Translations under genes and position numbers: made by a program
Notes under the pieces: model-generated
What the model saw: the letters and a program-made list of their open reading frames with translations, nothing else
Database searches by the model: none
What the model was told of the DNA's origin: nothing
Shown: positions 53,901 to 64,000 of the stretch, piece after piece
How the letters are laid out: the number at the start of each line of letters is the position of its first letter
How positions within the stretch are numbered: position 1 is the first letter of the stretch
Assembly: GCA_965153455.1 (NCBI GenBank)
Contig: OZ234497.1
Coordinates: 13,440,302 to 13,504,301 of the forward strand
DNA: 64,000 nucleotides
Direction: 5' to 3'
Source: Sphagnum compactum
Taxonomy: Eukaryota > Bryophyta > Sphagnopsida > Sphagnales

Positions 53901-56900
53901 AGCTACCAAAAGGTTATCATTATGCCTCCACTGTACTACCCCATAACCCTCCCACCACAACAATAGTATGAACTTTGCAACTAATCTGTCACATCACATG
54001 GATGTTCAACATTTCCAACACTCATTTTTCTGCACAGTTTTCAGAACATGGTTTGGCCTGGTTACTGGCCACAATGGAACATCAAATGCATGCTCAACAG
54101 AATGAACAAACTCCTGTAGACTCCATTTTCTTATCTCAAAATCCTCCAAACTGACCCTGGAAAACCAGACAGAAGGCTTAGATTCAGAACTACTAACACA
54201 CAATCTCCACACATGTATTTACAGTTTCAAGGCTGCCCTTTTGAACCCAATGGTCCTACTGATTGGGTAAAACATGTATACTGCAGCAGGCACCCAAAGC
54301 CTGCAAATCCTAGAAAGACTCAAACTGATGACCCCAAGACATACCATCTCAGTGCAATCTTGATTGGTGTTGTAAGACACGATGTAAAGATATCTGCTGG
54401 CAGATCTGCATTCTGCGGAAGGATTTCATGAGCTCCACAGGCAGCCAACAAAATGCAGTCCCTCATGGCAGGGGCTGCCATGGTCCCACCTAGGCCCCAG
54501 TCTGGCCGCTGTCAAAACCCAGTGAAGTAGTCTGAGCTTTTGGATCATAGAACAACCATAATTCAAAATTATTTGATCTCCTAGAAGCTAGAGAGGTTCA
54601 TGTACCAGTAACATTAAACTATCAGCCAGATCCCCATGGGACTGAACAAAAGCAACAGGAAATTAGGCAAGTGAAGACAAGCATCTCTGATGCCACAAAG
54701 AACAACTATTTCTGTGGTATTTTGATATTCAAAACTAACTGGAAGACATCTAAAAAGAAGGATAATAACAGGTACCTCACAAAATGCATTCACAATCATG
54801 CCTGCTGCTGAGCAATCGAACACATATATAGATGGGTTTCCAAGCCATGATTCCAATTCATACACTGACAGTGGAATATACTGTGTAAAACTCTGCAAAC
54901 AGAAACATATTTAACAGATGAGTTAAACAGAAGGTCTCTGAATTGAAGCTGAAAGAACTTGATTAAACATGTTCTAATGTGATAATCATCAGGAGCACTC
55001 TCTGATCTCTGACACTGATCTGTGTTCCGGTGGATATCAGAATGTTGATATTTGGGAAGCATAAAACTATGGACTTGGAAACACAAAAGCACAACATAAA
55101 GGAGGAAGGAACTTGAGCTGCTTTGGACTAGAATGAGATTACTTGCAAAACATATAGACAGGGTTAGCAATTGAATGAATCTCTGAAAGGAGCTAGAATC
55201 CCCAAGAAATACAAGTGAACCTTAAAACAATCAGAGAACATTACATGCCACAGGAGTGTCATACAAGACAGGGGAGACTGAAAACATTACAACACAAGAA
55301 TTCAGTCGAAAGGATCAAGAACATCTGCAGCACTTAACAGGCTTAGCTATTGAATGACTCACTCAAAGGACTTTAAGCTGAACAATCTAAAGCTCACAAA
55401 GAGAACCTTACAAGCCAAAAGAATGGTCATATAAGAGTTGGGAGTCCAACCAAAGTAATATCCAGATCCTCGTCACGAGAACATCTTGGCAAAAAAGAGC
55501 TCTGGAACCAATGACAATGATGCACCCTGAAGATATACCTTGAAGAACCCAGCTTGTCACTACTTGGATGCAGAACATCTGCCAAAGTGACCATACTGAG
55601 AACTTCTGCATCTTTAAAATCTTAATCAACCTGAAGAGAGTTGAAAAATGACCTAGAATAGGGTTATTGGGACTTCAAATCCAACAACACATCATCAAAC
55701 AGGAAGTGTAGACCTTATCCTTCAAAATATCAATTCTCATAATAAAACAGCAAAAACTTAGTAGTTTCAGCAAAGAGAAGTCATTGAGTGCTCATGCAGC
55801 AAAAACCTAATGAATATCAGGACCAAATCACCTCAACAGTAGTCGGTCAGATTCAAGCATGCATCACACATCTCCATTTCTTCTTGCTCTTACCTTGCTT
55901 GCACCTATTATGCTACAGCTGTTAGGCAGGTAATTCTTGACAAGCCCATTCTGCAATACAGTCAAAAGCCCTTTGCCAGATAAAGTTGCTCCACATAGTC
56001 CTAAAATATACCTTCAGAAATACTGAGAATTTTTTCCACACTTGCAGTTTCAGTCAACCTGAAAAGAATTGAGAGATGCCCTAATTATAAGGATGGGAAT
56101 ATTTCAGGTCTGACAACAGAACCATAACCAATTGGGAAGCATGAACAAGAGGAAACTTGACCCTAAATAAAAGAGAAACAAGACCAAAAAACAACACTCA
56201 GGAGCAGTTTGAAAGACAGCAACAGCCATACACATGTTCAGGGACCTTCAACATCCACAACATCCATGGTATTGACCACCTCCCATCTCATCCTAGTAGT
56301 CTTAATGATATTCTTTGAATTTTTGTCTGTCAATGGATCAAACTTCTGGGAGTACTGTCACCAATGCATGTGTTAGTTATTGGTCTCAGAAAACAAGGCA
56401 GGGTATCAAGGTCCTTGTATGTCAGATGCTGACACATACCAAGGTCCTTACTGAGGTACCACTATGCTAATGGAGTGTCAGCACCCCTTGTTTGGAGAGT
56501 GCAGCAGTTCCATTATCACTGACATTCTTGGAACCATCTCTCTCTTGTCCCCTGGTAATACCTTGACAACAGCAATTGTCACCAACATCAACCCGGAAGG
56601 CCAACTTCAGTTCTCAAAACCCAAAAACCCAGCCTGCTTCTCTTATGAAAGGACACTGTAAAGCCAAGAGTACAAACCTACCTTCACTGCAGTTAAAAGC
56701 TGTGGATCACATAAAGTGTTGCTAACACTAAAACAGGGATGGGTTCGTTCCAGCATTGTGTTATAGAAAATAGAGCCCTTCGCGGTACAGAAGGTTCAAT
56801 ACAAAAGTCATGAAACAACCAGCAACTGGATAAAGATCTTGATAGCATAGGAGTCACACACTCCTGTGACATCTCAAAGATGGTATGTGGAACAGATATT

Positions 56901-59900
56901 AATCTCAGATTGGTTCACACTCAGTTTAAAAAAGATCGATTGCCTCTTCCAGCTCCTAGGAACAACACAAGACAGCATGGTTTTCTGACCTTGTTGAATA
57001 GCCATATCTCCCCATTTGCTGTGGGTCGTGGGACACCGTGCCCATTGTAATGGAACAAAACCCGTTCACTCTTGGCAGTTTTACGACAATGTAAACAAAG
57101 CTTTTTGACATCCTCCACAGTTGGGTCAGTCTGGACCTTGTATTTCGCCTGTAAAATAAATGATACAAATACTTCTGAGGCATGCACATGCACGAATCTC
57201 TAACAGTTACTGAGACACAAATACTTCTGTACCCTGTACACACATGAATCTCTTACAGTGGCAGAGATACAAATATTTCTGAGGTAATAAAGGCTCCAGT
57301 CTGCCACCACCATTGAAAATTTCTATCTAATTGTACTCAAAGTCAGTGAGTGAATCCTAACTTAGGACCAGACATGTCAAAGGTCAAATGAAACTCCAGA
57401 GTCACTAGTGAGAGTCTCAACCTAACTCAATATTCTCTCATTAGGAACCTATTCTCTATTCTCCAATCTAGTGTATAATTTATAAGTACCAAAACCTCCT
57501 CAATGGGACACATTCAAACACACATGGCAGCCATCAAAGCTACTTAGCTAACTGCAAGAGCTAGTCCAAAAATATTGGTTACTTGAATGCATGAGTCAAA
57601 TCATGGTGTTCATGGGATAATTCAAAACAGCAAGCAATGCAATACTGCATCCTGTTCACCTGATCAACTTGACAAAGCAATCTTAATGTACAATGTACCT
57701 TTGGCTGCCATCGTTCATATTGGGCTATCAGATTCTTCCCCACAGCTTCCACAGGTTTTAAGGCTTTCTGTGATGTTGGGGAAAATGGATCTGCAGATAG
57801 ACAACACAAGATAACATTAGTTTGCAAAAGACTGAGACTTGAGTGTGAGCTCAAGACACCAAATCCTCAGCTCAAAATGCACGACATGTTTCCATTTGAA
57901 CCTGATGTCAACAAAAGGGCATTTCAAAATGGGAACCGTAATGTGTTCACCCTAATCTACACTGCACAATGGAATTCACACACCATGCATTCATTTCCAG
58001 ATAATACTCTAACAGACATCATTATGAGCCTCCACAGCAGATGCATGCTCAACCTCCATAACAGCATAACATAATTCACAAAATGCAGAGTCAGAGAGGA
58101 TCTAGGAGTCAAATGACACATTTAAGACTCTGGAAAAGAGATCATTCAACCTCAGAACATTGAATTGAAGCTGTGTATAGAGTGCTGAAAGCCCTTGTAA
58201 ACAGACAGTACAAAAACAGTTGTTCACTTGGCACCTTTAAACACAGCTTCAGTCCATCAGAGAAGAAGTTCAATGAGTTTGGAATGTTAACAGAACCAGC
58301 AACCTACAAAAAGTGTCATAAGCATACAGACCTCTGCACACTAGCACAGAGAAAATAAGGTCTCCTGCCACAAAAACTAGAATTAGGGTTTTCTGAAAGA
58401 TTTCACAACCACTAGCATCATACTAAATCTAAATGGAACTCATTTGGATATCTGGATCAGGTGCCTGCTCAGTGAGCAAGTAATTATAATCAAGCACTCC
58501 ACACCTGGATATCCTTCCCCTGCACTATTGTCACACCCTACCCTAACCAAATATACTGGTAGGCAAGACTCACCAATCCAACATTCCATTCGTGCACAGG
58601 GTGATATTTTGATGACATCTGGAGGATCCACTCCAACATTGAGGCACAGAACCAATGCCACGCACCCTGTTTTCATCTGCCACAACACATAACAACTTGG
58701 ATATGTGAGAAACTACCAAGGGTATGATAAGCTCAAGATTGGCTGATACCAATCTAATCAGAGAAAGTGTATCAATCTGAACATAAAAAGCCTTAGGACC
58801 CAATGAACATAAAAGTTCAATTGAGTGGCAAGCACAGACATCACTGAGCCTCTGATATGACAAAAAAGATATGCTCAAAGTTGAGTGCCACAGCCTATTT
58901 TCCATCTTGGACTGTAGTCAGAAAGTAATGACTACAAGAGCAACAACACTATCTTGACAACAACTTTTCAGAGCTAACACTGCTTCATAAGTAGCCAATA
59001 CAACAAGAGACATGGTAGACCAGAAAGAGGGGTGCACTGATTCCTGAGGATTGGCATAAGCTAGATTGGAACACACACATCAACTCACAGTGAAAGCAGA
59101 AACTAGAGGCTACCAACCGACAGGTTTCTGAGCACAAAGGTCTTCAGAAGGTGGGAAGTTTTTTGAGAAGGACCATGGAGGGTGGAAAGGAAATTTGGAC
59201 AAGAAACCTTTGGTGCAAGTTCATGGATTCCTACTTTCTTAATGCTCTCACCTTTTTCATTGCATTGAGGCACTATCAGAAGCAAAACACAACACAAACC
59301 AATGAGCACATTATGAATGTCTAGCTCTATTCTCTCTAGAAGACTCCATGAGAGCAACAAGCATGGAAACGGCAAAATAACAGAAAAAAAACAAACATGC
59401 TTCTCAAAGACGACTTTAAGAAGTATTTAAATTGGAGTCACATTGCAATACAGCAGACAGAAATTTCAGACTGTTTCCAAACTGCAACACTAGTTCACAA
59501 GATAACCTGGTCATTCATTCACACAGAAATCCAACCATGTGAACCAAAAGGCATCAAAAGACAGTGTTTCCCCATCATGGGGGCCATCAACAGACATGGC
59601 TTCAGAGTGACTCCTACAGAAAGATATGTAGGGCAAACTTTACAAATAGACACAACTACCCAATGTCCAATCAATTGACATCTTTGCATAATACAAGATC
59701 TCCAGCACAGGTGCCCATAACAAGCAGACAGAAAGACAGAGGCTGTAGTCTGTTGCCTACACCAGGCTTACAACCAGAAAACCAGAGAGAGAGAGAGAGA
59801 AGAAGAACAACAACAACAACAACGATGGAGGATTGGAAGAGCTGGGGTTGCAATTGACCAACAAATAAAGGTCCGTTTAATCAAGAAAGATGCAGAAAGG

Positions 59901-60273
59901 TTGAGGACAGTGATAGAGGAATGTGGGGACTGACTCTGTCCTTCATCCTCCACTTGGAAACAACGCCACTCTCCAGCGGCCCAGCCAACGTGACTGGTTC
60001 CCCAGCATCATGCCGCAAGTCAGAAAGGTAGAGGTTATGCGGAAAGTGTGGCACGCTGGCTGCCGCCTCTACTCCTCCTCCTCCTCCCCAGCGGCGTTGC
60101 TCCTCAGCAGCATGTTGTGCCTCCTCCTCCTCTTCCACTCGCCCGGTTCCAGTAAGGTGGTCGTCCATGAGCTGCTGCGGAATTGACGGCAAGAGCTGTG
60201 CGGGACCTAAAGTGCCGCCTGCAATGCTTTCCAGGGAGCGCTGCCTACACAAAACAAAGTCTCCTAGCGCCAT
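41915..60273 (-). CDS. RAPTOR: RAPTOR, regulatory-associated protein of TOR
   Basis: Scaffold of TOR complex 1; recruits substrates to the TOR kinase. 23 exons (gene runs downward): 59935-60273, 58574-58676, 57699-57790, 56990-57148, 54776-54892, 54345-54508, 53604-53752, 52442-52586, 52104-52182, 51572-51673, 50929-51012, 50669-50779, 49968-50327, 48684-48870, 46998-47588, 46335-46796, 45742-45865, 44854-44981, 44583-44728, 44112-44213, 43730-43818, 42460-42535, 41915-42262. All phases agree, giving 1418 codons plus stop (Arabidopsis RAPTOR1 is about 1340 aa). The N-terminal RNC/caspase-like domain has the His-Cys pair at H215 (NGHGVPRPT) and C258 (VFDCSAAG). Helical repeats follow (about 300-730; [27 protein letters not shown]), then a Ser/Pro-rich linker, then WD40 repeats from about 1082 ([69 protein letters not shown]). 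Introns reach 2.1 kb and hold several copies of one repeat family. All donors read are GT. Confidence 0.97.
47690..48020. repeat. Intronic dispersed repeat, copy B (RAPTOR)
   Basis: Aligns by eye with 52720-53035: both hold CTTGTGAG, ATCATCAATGSCAGTGA, TTCAGCTCCT, ACATTTCCAGAAGCAAAA and end GATGTTGGCTAGCACT. Confidence 0.75.
49380..49915. repeat. Intronic dispersed repeat, copies C and D (RAPTOR)
   Basis: Two partial copies in one intron, about 49380-49615 and 49710-49915. Both have a GACTTCAT-AGMTCC block, GTAGGTGTAGG or GTGGGTATAGG, and end near ATGAT-TTGGCTA. Copy C extends left into the part also present at 486 and 56050, showing that the two sub-regions belong to one unit. Confidence 0.7.
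52720..53035. repeat. Intronic dispersed repeat, copy E (RAPTOR)
   Basis: Right-hand part of the family, with CACTGTTGTGTCAGTTCC at its left, CCACTGATTTCATCAGCTCC in the middle and CATGATGTTGGCTAGCACTC at its right. Confidence 0.75.
55595..56300. repeat. Intronic dispersed repeat, copies F (RAPTOR intron 4)
   Basis: Two left-hand parts of the family: 55595-55740 and 56050-56300. Both start near CAACCTGAA(A/G)AGA-TTGA; the second continues to CATACACATGTTCAGGGACC. They match 440-745 in the ETFQO intron. Confidence 0.65.
57165..57285. repeat. 52-bp minisatellite beside RAPTOR exon 4
   Basis: Units beginning ACAAATACTTCTG occur at 57165, 57217 and 57269, period 52. The array starts 17 bases upstream (sense direction) of the exon 4 boundary at 57148, so it occupies the usual branch-point region. 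Confidence 0.85.
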
Positions 60274-60555
60274 TCGCTCCCCGCCACCTCAAACCCCACC
60301 ATATCACACTCTAGTTTTTCGTGTTTGTGTTGGAAACTCAAACGCTCTTCTTCCACTGCCTCCCTCCTTCCACCGCACTTCAGATCGCTATGGAGGCATC
60401 ACAGCCGCGCCACGGAGCGTTTGCCGCCCGCCCCCGACAAGATGTCGAATGGGCACCAAGCTGCTGTTGCCTGGCGAATCGACGGCGCTGTAGGTCAAAA
60501 GCAATGACCCAAACCTCGGACAAGGAAAACCCAGCAACAGAATTTTGAACAAGAT

Positions 60556-60605
<50 letters not shown>

Positions 60606-61483
60606 CAGGGGTCTGATCTACAGGGTTTCAGCAAGGTTTGCATGAAACGAAACTGCGGCAGAGGACAAAACATCTGGAGGCCGCCATTGCACAAAAGCAG
60701 ACGGCTCTCGAGGTTCAAACATCTCCACGCTCTAAAATCGAGCTACAGGGACGAAAACAGTTCAACCCTTTTAACAAAGAGTTGCTTCTTGTCCTTTTCA
60801 GCTCTCCATCTTTTTCCTCCTCCTTCGTTTCCTTCTTTGTTTGTCTCCTGCTTCTTCTTCTTCCTCTTCTTCTTCTTCTTCGTCTCCTTTGGACTTACAA
60901 AAATCCCACGCACAGGCGGATAGGCAAGCAGGCAGGTCAACAGAAGAGGTCTCTCCGGAACAGGATCAAAAAAACCGGAAAGACTTCAACAAGGAGAAAA
61001 GAAACCCACAAAACAAAAAGCAGAGAACGTCAAGAAGCCCTACAAAACACATCTAGTGTAAACTGTTTGTCTCTTGCAGCAACAGACAGAAGAAACAAGC
61101 ACAAAAATATTTCCTCCCTTTTGTTGCATTCCTTCCTTTCCTGCCTTCACTTGCTTCTGTTTGTTTTTTTTTTCTTGTTAGTTTTCTTTCTTTTCATCGC
61201 AGGAGTTTTCATGGAGTTCCGGCTCGAACTTCTTCCACGAATGATGATCCGTCCGTCACCAACATCAATAGCAACCCCCGTCCGTCCAACAAAACAGCAA
61301 AACACACACACAACGACAAAAGAAGTCCTGCCGGACGGCAGTGCACGGTACTGACACAACAGACTAGGTGGGGAAGAGGGGGAACCCTGACAACGTACAC
61401 AGGAACTGGAAGAAGATAACAGAAGCAAAGAAAAATGCTCAGTAAATTGGTACATTTTACTGATAATTATATTTTTTTAAGTG
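60274..61483. promoter_or_regulatory. RAPTOR upstream region
   Basis: GC-richer than the flanking DNA, with a (CT)n microsatellite of about 23 units (60557-60602) and CTT/TTC-rich tracts (about 60785-60890 and 61130-61200). A 238-codon open frame on the plus strand here (60638-61354) is low-complexity Phe/Leu/Ser/Lys sequence and is not called a gene. Exact promoter elements were not assigned. Confidence 0.55.
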
Positions 61484-61830
61484 TAATAAATTCGATTCAT
61501 TTTGCTACCAAAAAATCGTTGTCGTTTTCCAAACCAAAATTCTGTTAAAATTTTGGATAATTTCATTGTAATAAATTCGACAAATTTTGCTATTAAAAAA
61601 TCATCGTCGTTTTTCAATTTTGGATAATTTCATTATTAATTGTAATAAAATCGACTAATTTTTCTCCCCAAAAAAATCATCCTCGTTTTTCAAACCAAAA
61701 TTTTGGTAAATTTCTGGATAATTGTATTTCTAAATGTAATAACTTCGCCTAATTTCCAATTTAAAAAATCATCATTTTTTTCAAACCAGAATTTTGGATG
61801 ATTGTGTTTTTCGTCTAAAATTTGACTATT
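61484..61830. repeat. Degenerate tandem repeat, about 4 copies, period 74-94
   Basis: Units start TAATAAATTCGA, TAATAAATTCGA, TAATAAAATCGA and TAATAACTTCGC at 61484, 61569, 61643 and 61737. Each holds AAAAAATCRTYGTCG-type and TTTTGGATAATT-type words. Confidence 0.75.
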
Positions 61831-61923
61831 TTTTTTTTTTAAAAACATTCACCAAATTACATCACAAAATCTGAAAATGAAGTAAAACATGACATTGTCC
61901 CTTGTTGTTTTCCTCCAATACAG

Positions 61924-62258
61924 GCGCCAGACTGACCCAACATGCCATCCACTGGATGCCCGTTATGACTCAGTTGTGGATGAACCTCAATTTGAGTTCT
62001 GTTAAGAAGTGGATCATATATACAGGTAAATAGGTAGGAAAACAGGTGACTACAATATAAGTAGATGGTTTGCACTTCGGTAAACCGCTGTTTTTAGTTG
62101 GCACCTATCTAGTAACAATCTGCTTTCATGTTGTTAGTAGGTGGGTGAAAAAAAGCTGAATTAACCACTATGGTCAATCAAGAAACTGGAACCCAACAGA
62201 GAATTGTTTCCTGACCACTTTCCATCCATCCTTCATGGTGTGCTGGTTCACTCTGACA
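61924..62258 (+). mobile_element. MITE-like TIR element M, copy 2
   Basis: Matches 23914-24283 in the same orientation: CATCCACTGGATG, CTCAGTTGTGGATGAACCT, GGAACTGGAACCCAACAGA and TTGTTTCCTGACCACTT are shared. Its ends are degenerate inverted repeats (GCCAGACTGACCCAACATGCC against the complement GTCAGAGTGAACCAGCACACC). Clearly older or more mutated than copy 1. Confidence 0.75.
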
Positions 62259-62349
62259 GAGTGCTTGCCCGCCAGTTTGGCCATAGCAGTTTTCTTTGTG
62301 TTTTTCAAAAGAATCCCCCACGTTTGTATCTTCTTCAAACCCTAATTTA

Positions 62350-62453
62350 AATTATTTTTCTTTCTTTCATTTTTTGTAAAAAAAAAACAAAGTTCCACAG
62401 GTTTTGAAGTTCCACATCAAACAAACTCAAATAATTAAAAGTAGATAATTATG
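62350..62453 (-). repeat. S block of dispersed repeat R-S, copy 2 (inverted)
   Basis: Complement of 23715-23787: AGTTCCACAGGTTTTG and ACAAACTCAAATAATTAAAA. It lies directly right of element M, as S in copy 1 lies directly left of M. Confidence 0.8.
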
Positions 62454-62639
62454 TTTACTTGTGCCTAGACAGTTATGAGTAGAGTAAGGTATGTACCTTA
62501 TACTTAACTGGCCAAGTTTATTGAAAGCAGCCTTTTTCTTGCTGGCCAATACAGCCAGAAAGCGAAAATTAAAATTAAATATACTAAATTTAAGGTTTCT
62601 TTTAATTTTCAATTTCTAAAATTTCTGTGTGTGGTTCCA

Positions 62640-62800
62640 GTAAGTGACCAAAAATATTATATATTTTTAATATTTTCATATTCAGCTTGTAATCAAATTT
62701 GGCTAAATCTGCCTATGGATGACGGTTACGTTGGCTATATCACAAAATTGACCCCCCACCCCAAAAAAAACATTGGTTTGGGAAAGAGGCAAAAAAACCC
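62640..62800 (+). repeat. Short dispersed element T, copy 2
   Basis: Same orientation as 19715-19860: ATCAAATTTGGCTAAAT, TTGGCTATATCACAAAAT, CCCCACCCCA. It interrupts the inverted R-S copy between S and R, so it looks like an insertion. Confidence 0.5.
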
Positions 62801-62899
62801 ATTGGTGGCGCACAGTAAATAGGTAACGCTGTCAGGAAAGAAAGAAAGAAAAGCTAACCTGCACCCAATTAGGAAGCTTCTCAGGAAGTCGTGCCAGTA

Positions 62900-63100
62900 A
62901 TTTTCTTTTCTTTTCTTTTCTTTTCTTTTCTTTTTGGAAGCACAACAACAGACGTGACCTTACAAGCCTTGGGCACCCCCAAGTTAAGCTCATTGGCAGA
63001 GGGCAAGGCAGGAATTTCACCGGCACACCACTGGATTTGAAGTTCGAACCCAGGACCTGGGCCATACCAGTGAGCAATCACCCCTGGCCACTGGGGGTCC
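62900..63100 (-). mobile_element. tRNA-derived SINE
   Basis: On the minus strand a pol III A-box-like TTGCTCACTGG (63067-63077) is followed about 20 bases later by a B box, GGTTCGAAC (63042-63050), the spacing of a tRNA promoter. A body of about 100 bases ends in an (AAAAG)n tail (seen as CTTTT repeats, about 62902-62936). A CCAGT(T)AA word on both sides may be the target-site duplication. It cannot be a tRNA: the cloverleaf is incomplete and the body is too long. Confidence 0.8.
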
Positions 63101-63274
63101 AGTTAAAACAAATTGAAGGGGAGGGGTGACGGACGGGGTGTTGGTGTGTTGTAAGTAGGGTTTAGAGTAGAACCAATCATTTAGGGTTTAGGGCTTGCTA
63201 CCTAAATCTGGTAGCAAGCAATGGGTAAACAGATTTTGTGACTCTTAAGAAATGAAGGTAACTAACTAACAACC

Positions 63275-63920
63275 AACTAATTCCCAGTTTGCAATAACGA
63301 TTTGAAATAAGAAGAGGTTTATGGTATAAATGGCGCTGCACTTTAGAAAAAAAAATACCGAATTTCCATGAAGTTCCCCAAAAATGAACTCGAAGTTAAA
63401 TGCTAAGTCTGAACACAACACCTGTTCGTCAGGGGTTTTTGGTGACATGGCGTCACTGGATTCGTTCAGAGGTGGGGGGTTACAAGTTGTGATTGCCCAA
63501 TACTGGGTTGACCAGAGGGGGGTACATCACGGCTACGACAATAGCGACTACAGGCTCAAATCAGGCCATTGGTGTACTCATGGGTTACGGGGCACATGAA
63601 ATCCTGCCTGTCCGCTAATCATTCTGTCCGGTGACATCTTATGGCTCACTGGTTATGTCCCATAACCGGCGAGAGCAGGCCAGTTACGTAGTCCATAATT
63701 GAATGTCAAATTTTGATGTCAGTGTTAACTGATCTCATAGTTAAATGTTACCTCATGTCAGAGTTAAATGTTCTGCCAAGTTCTCACAAAATGAACGCTT
63801 TCACTCTCTAACACTTGGTGACAATATTTTGAGAATAATTGGTTTGGAAAAACATTTGGACGGACTGTTAAAAAATGCCCATCTGAGCTTAATTGCTCTT
63901 GTTTCATAATGACCTTCCTA
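63275..63920 (-). repeat. R part of dispersed repeat R-S, copy 2 (inverted)
   Basis: Reverse complement matches 23255-23620 in two pieces: 63700-63920 (matching TTCATTTTKTGAGAACT, AACTATGAG-TCAGTTAAC) and 63275-63420 (matching ATAAACCTCTT-TTATTTCAAA). About 280 unrelated bases separate the pieces. The last 80 bases of the window hold nothing I recognise. Confidence 0.7.
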
Positions 63921-64000
63921 AAGATGGGAAAATTACCCTACTACTAGGGTAATTTCAACATTAGTTATATATTATTTTCAGAAAATGTTGAAACCTTCAC

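Noticed and set aside
60638-61354. 238-codon open frame on the plus strand upstream of RAPTOR
   Set aside because: Low-complexity Phe/Leu/Ser/Lys runs from CTT and CT tracts, no domain, and it overlaps the expected RAPTOR leader on the opposite strand.
63035-63080. tRNA gene suggested by B box and A box
   Set aside because: No complete cloverleaf or anticodon arm; the long body and simple tail indicate a SINE.

Overview
The window is nuclear DNA from a land plant. The genes are split by many GT-AG introns (plus one probable GC-AG intron), coding exons are embedded in AT-rich non-coding DNA, and the proteins are plant-type versions of eukaryotic housekeeping families, including an ABCG11-like half transporter and plant RAPTOR. 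The proteins differ noticeably from flowering-plant versions, so a seed-free plant (fern, lycophyte or bryophyte) is possible; that is a weak inference. No bacterial, viral or organellar genes were seen.

Layout, left to right. (1) 19-5376, minus: electron-transfer flavoprotein:ubiquinone oxidoreductase (ETFQO), 17 exons in frame, last exon(s) beyond the left edge. (2) 6721-9526, plus: phytanoyl-CoA dioxygenase-like 2-oxoglutarate/Fe(II) enzyme, 9 exons, 293 aa, head-to-head with ETFQO across 1.34 kb. (3) 9976-11490, minus: YIP1/YIPF5-type Golgi membrane protein, 3 exons, 246 aa. (4) 13101-17647, minus: ABCG11-like half transporter whose reading frame is broken at several points although its motifs are intact; a probable young pseudogene. 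(5) 17.6-25.3 kb: gene-empty DNA with tandem repeats, a GGAC/GTCC-rich block and a TIR-bounded MITE-like element. (6) 25372-26718, plus: PIG-P subunit of the GPI-GlcNAc transferase, 4 exons, 186 aa. (7) 26.7-41.9 kb: AT-rich gene desert with degenerate satellites and a decayed, internally deleted Ty1/copia retrotransposon. (8) 41915-60273, minus: RAPTOR, the TORC1 scaffold, 23 exons that join in perfect phase into 1418 codons. (9) 60.3-64 kb: RAPTOR upstream region, then a repeat nest with second copies of elements seen near 20-24 kb and a tRNA-type SINE.

The genes do not form a pathway. ETFQO and the PhyH-like enzyme share a promoter region, and both families act in lipid or amino-acid breakdown (ETFQO in the mitochondrion; PhyH relatives in peroxisomal phytol/phytanate metabolism), so co-expression is a testable idea. 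I found no convincing new biological system. The most unusual points are the broken ABCG gene, a TIR-bounded element lying in opposite orientation inside two copies of a larger duplicated repeat, an unnamed repeat family confined here to introns of two genes, and a tandem duplication that copied a splice acceptor together with the start of a coding exon.
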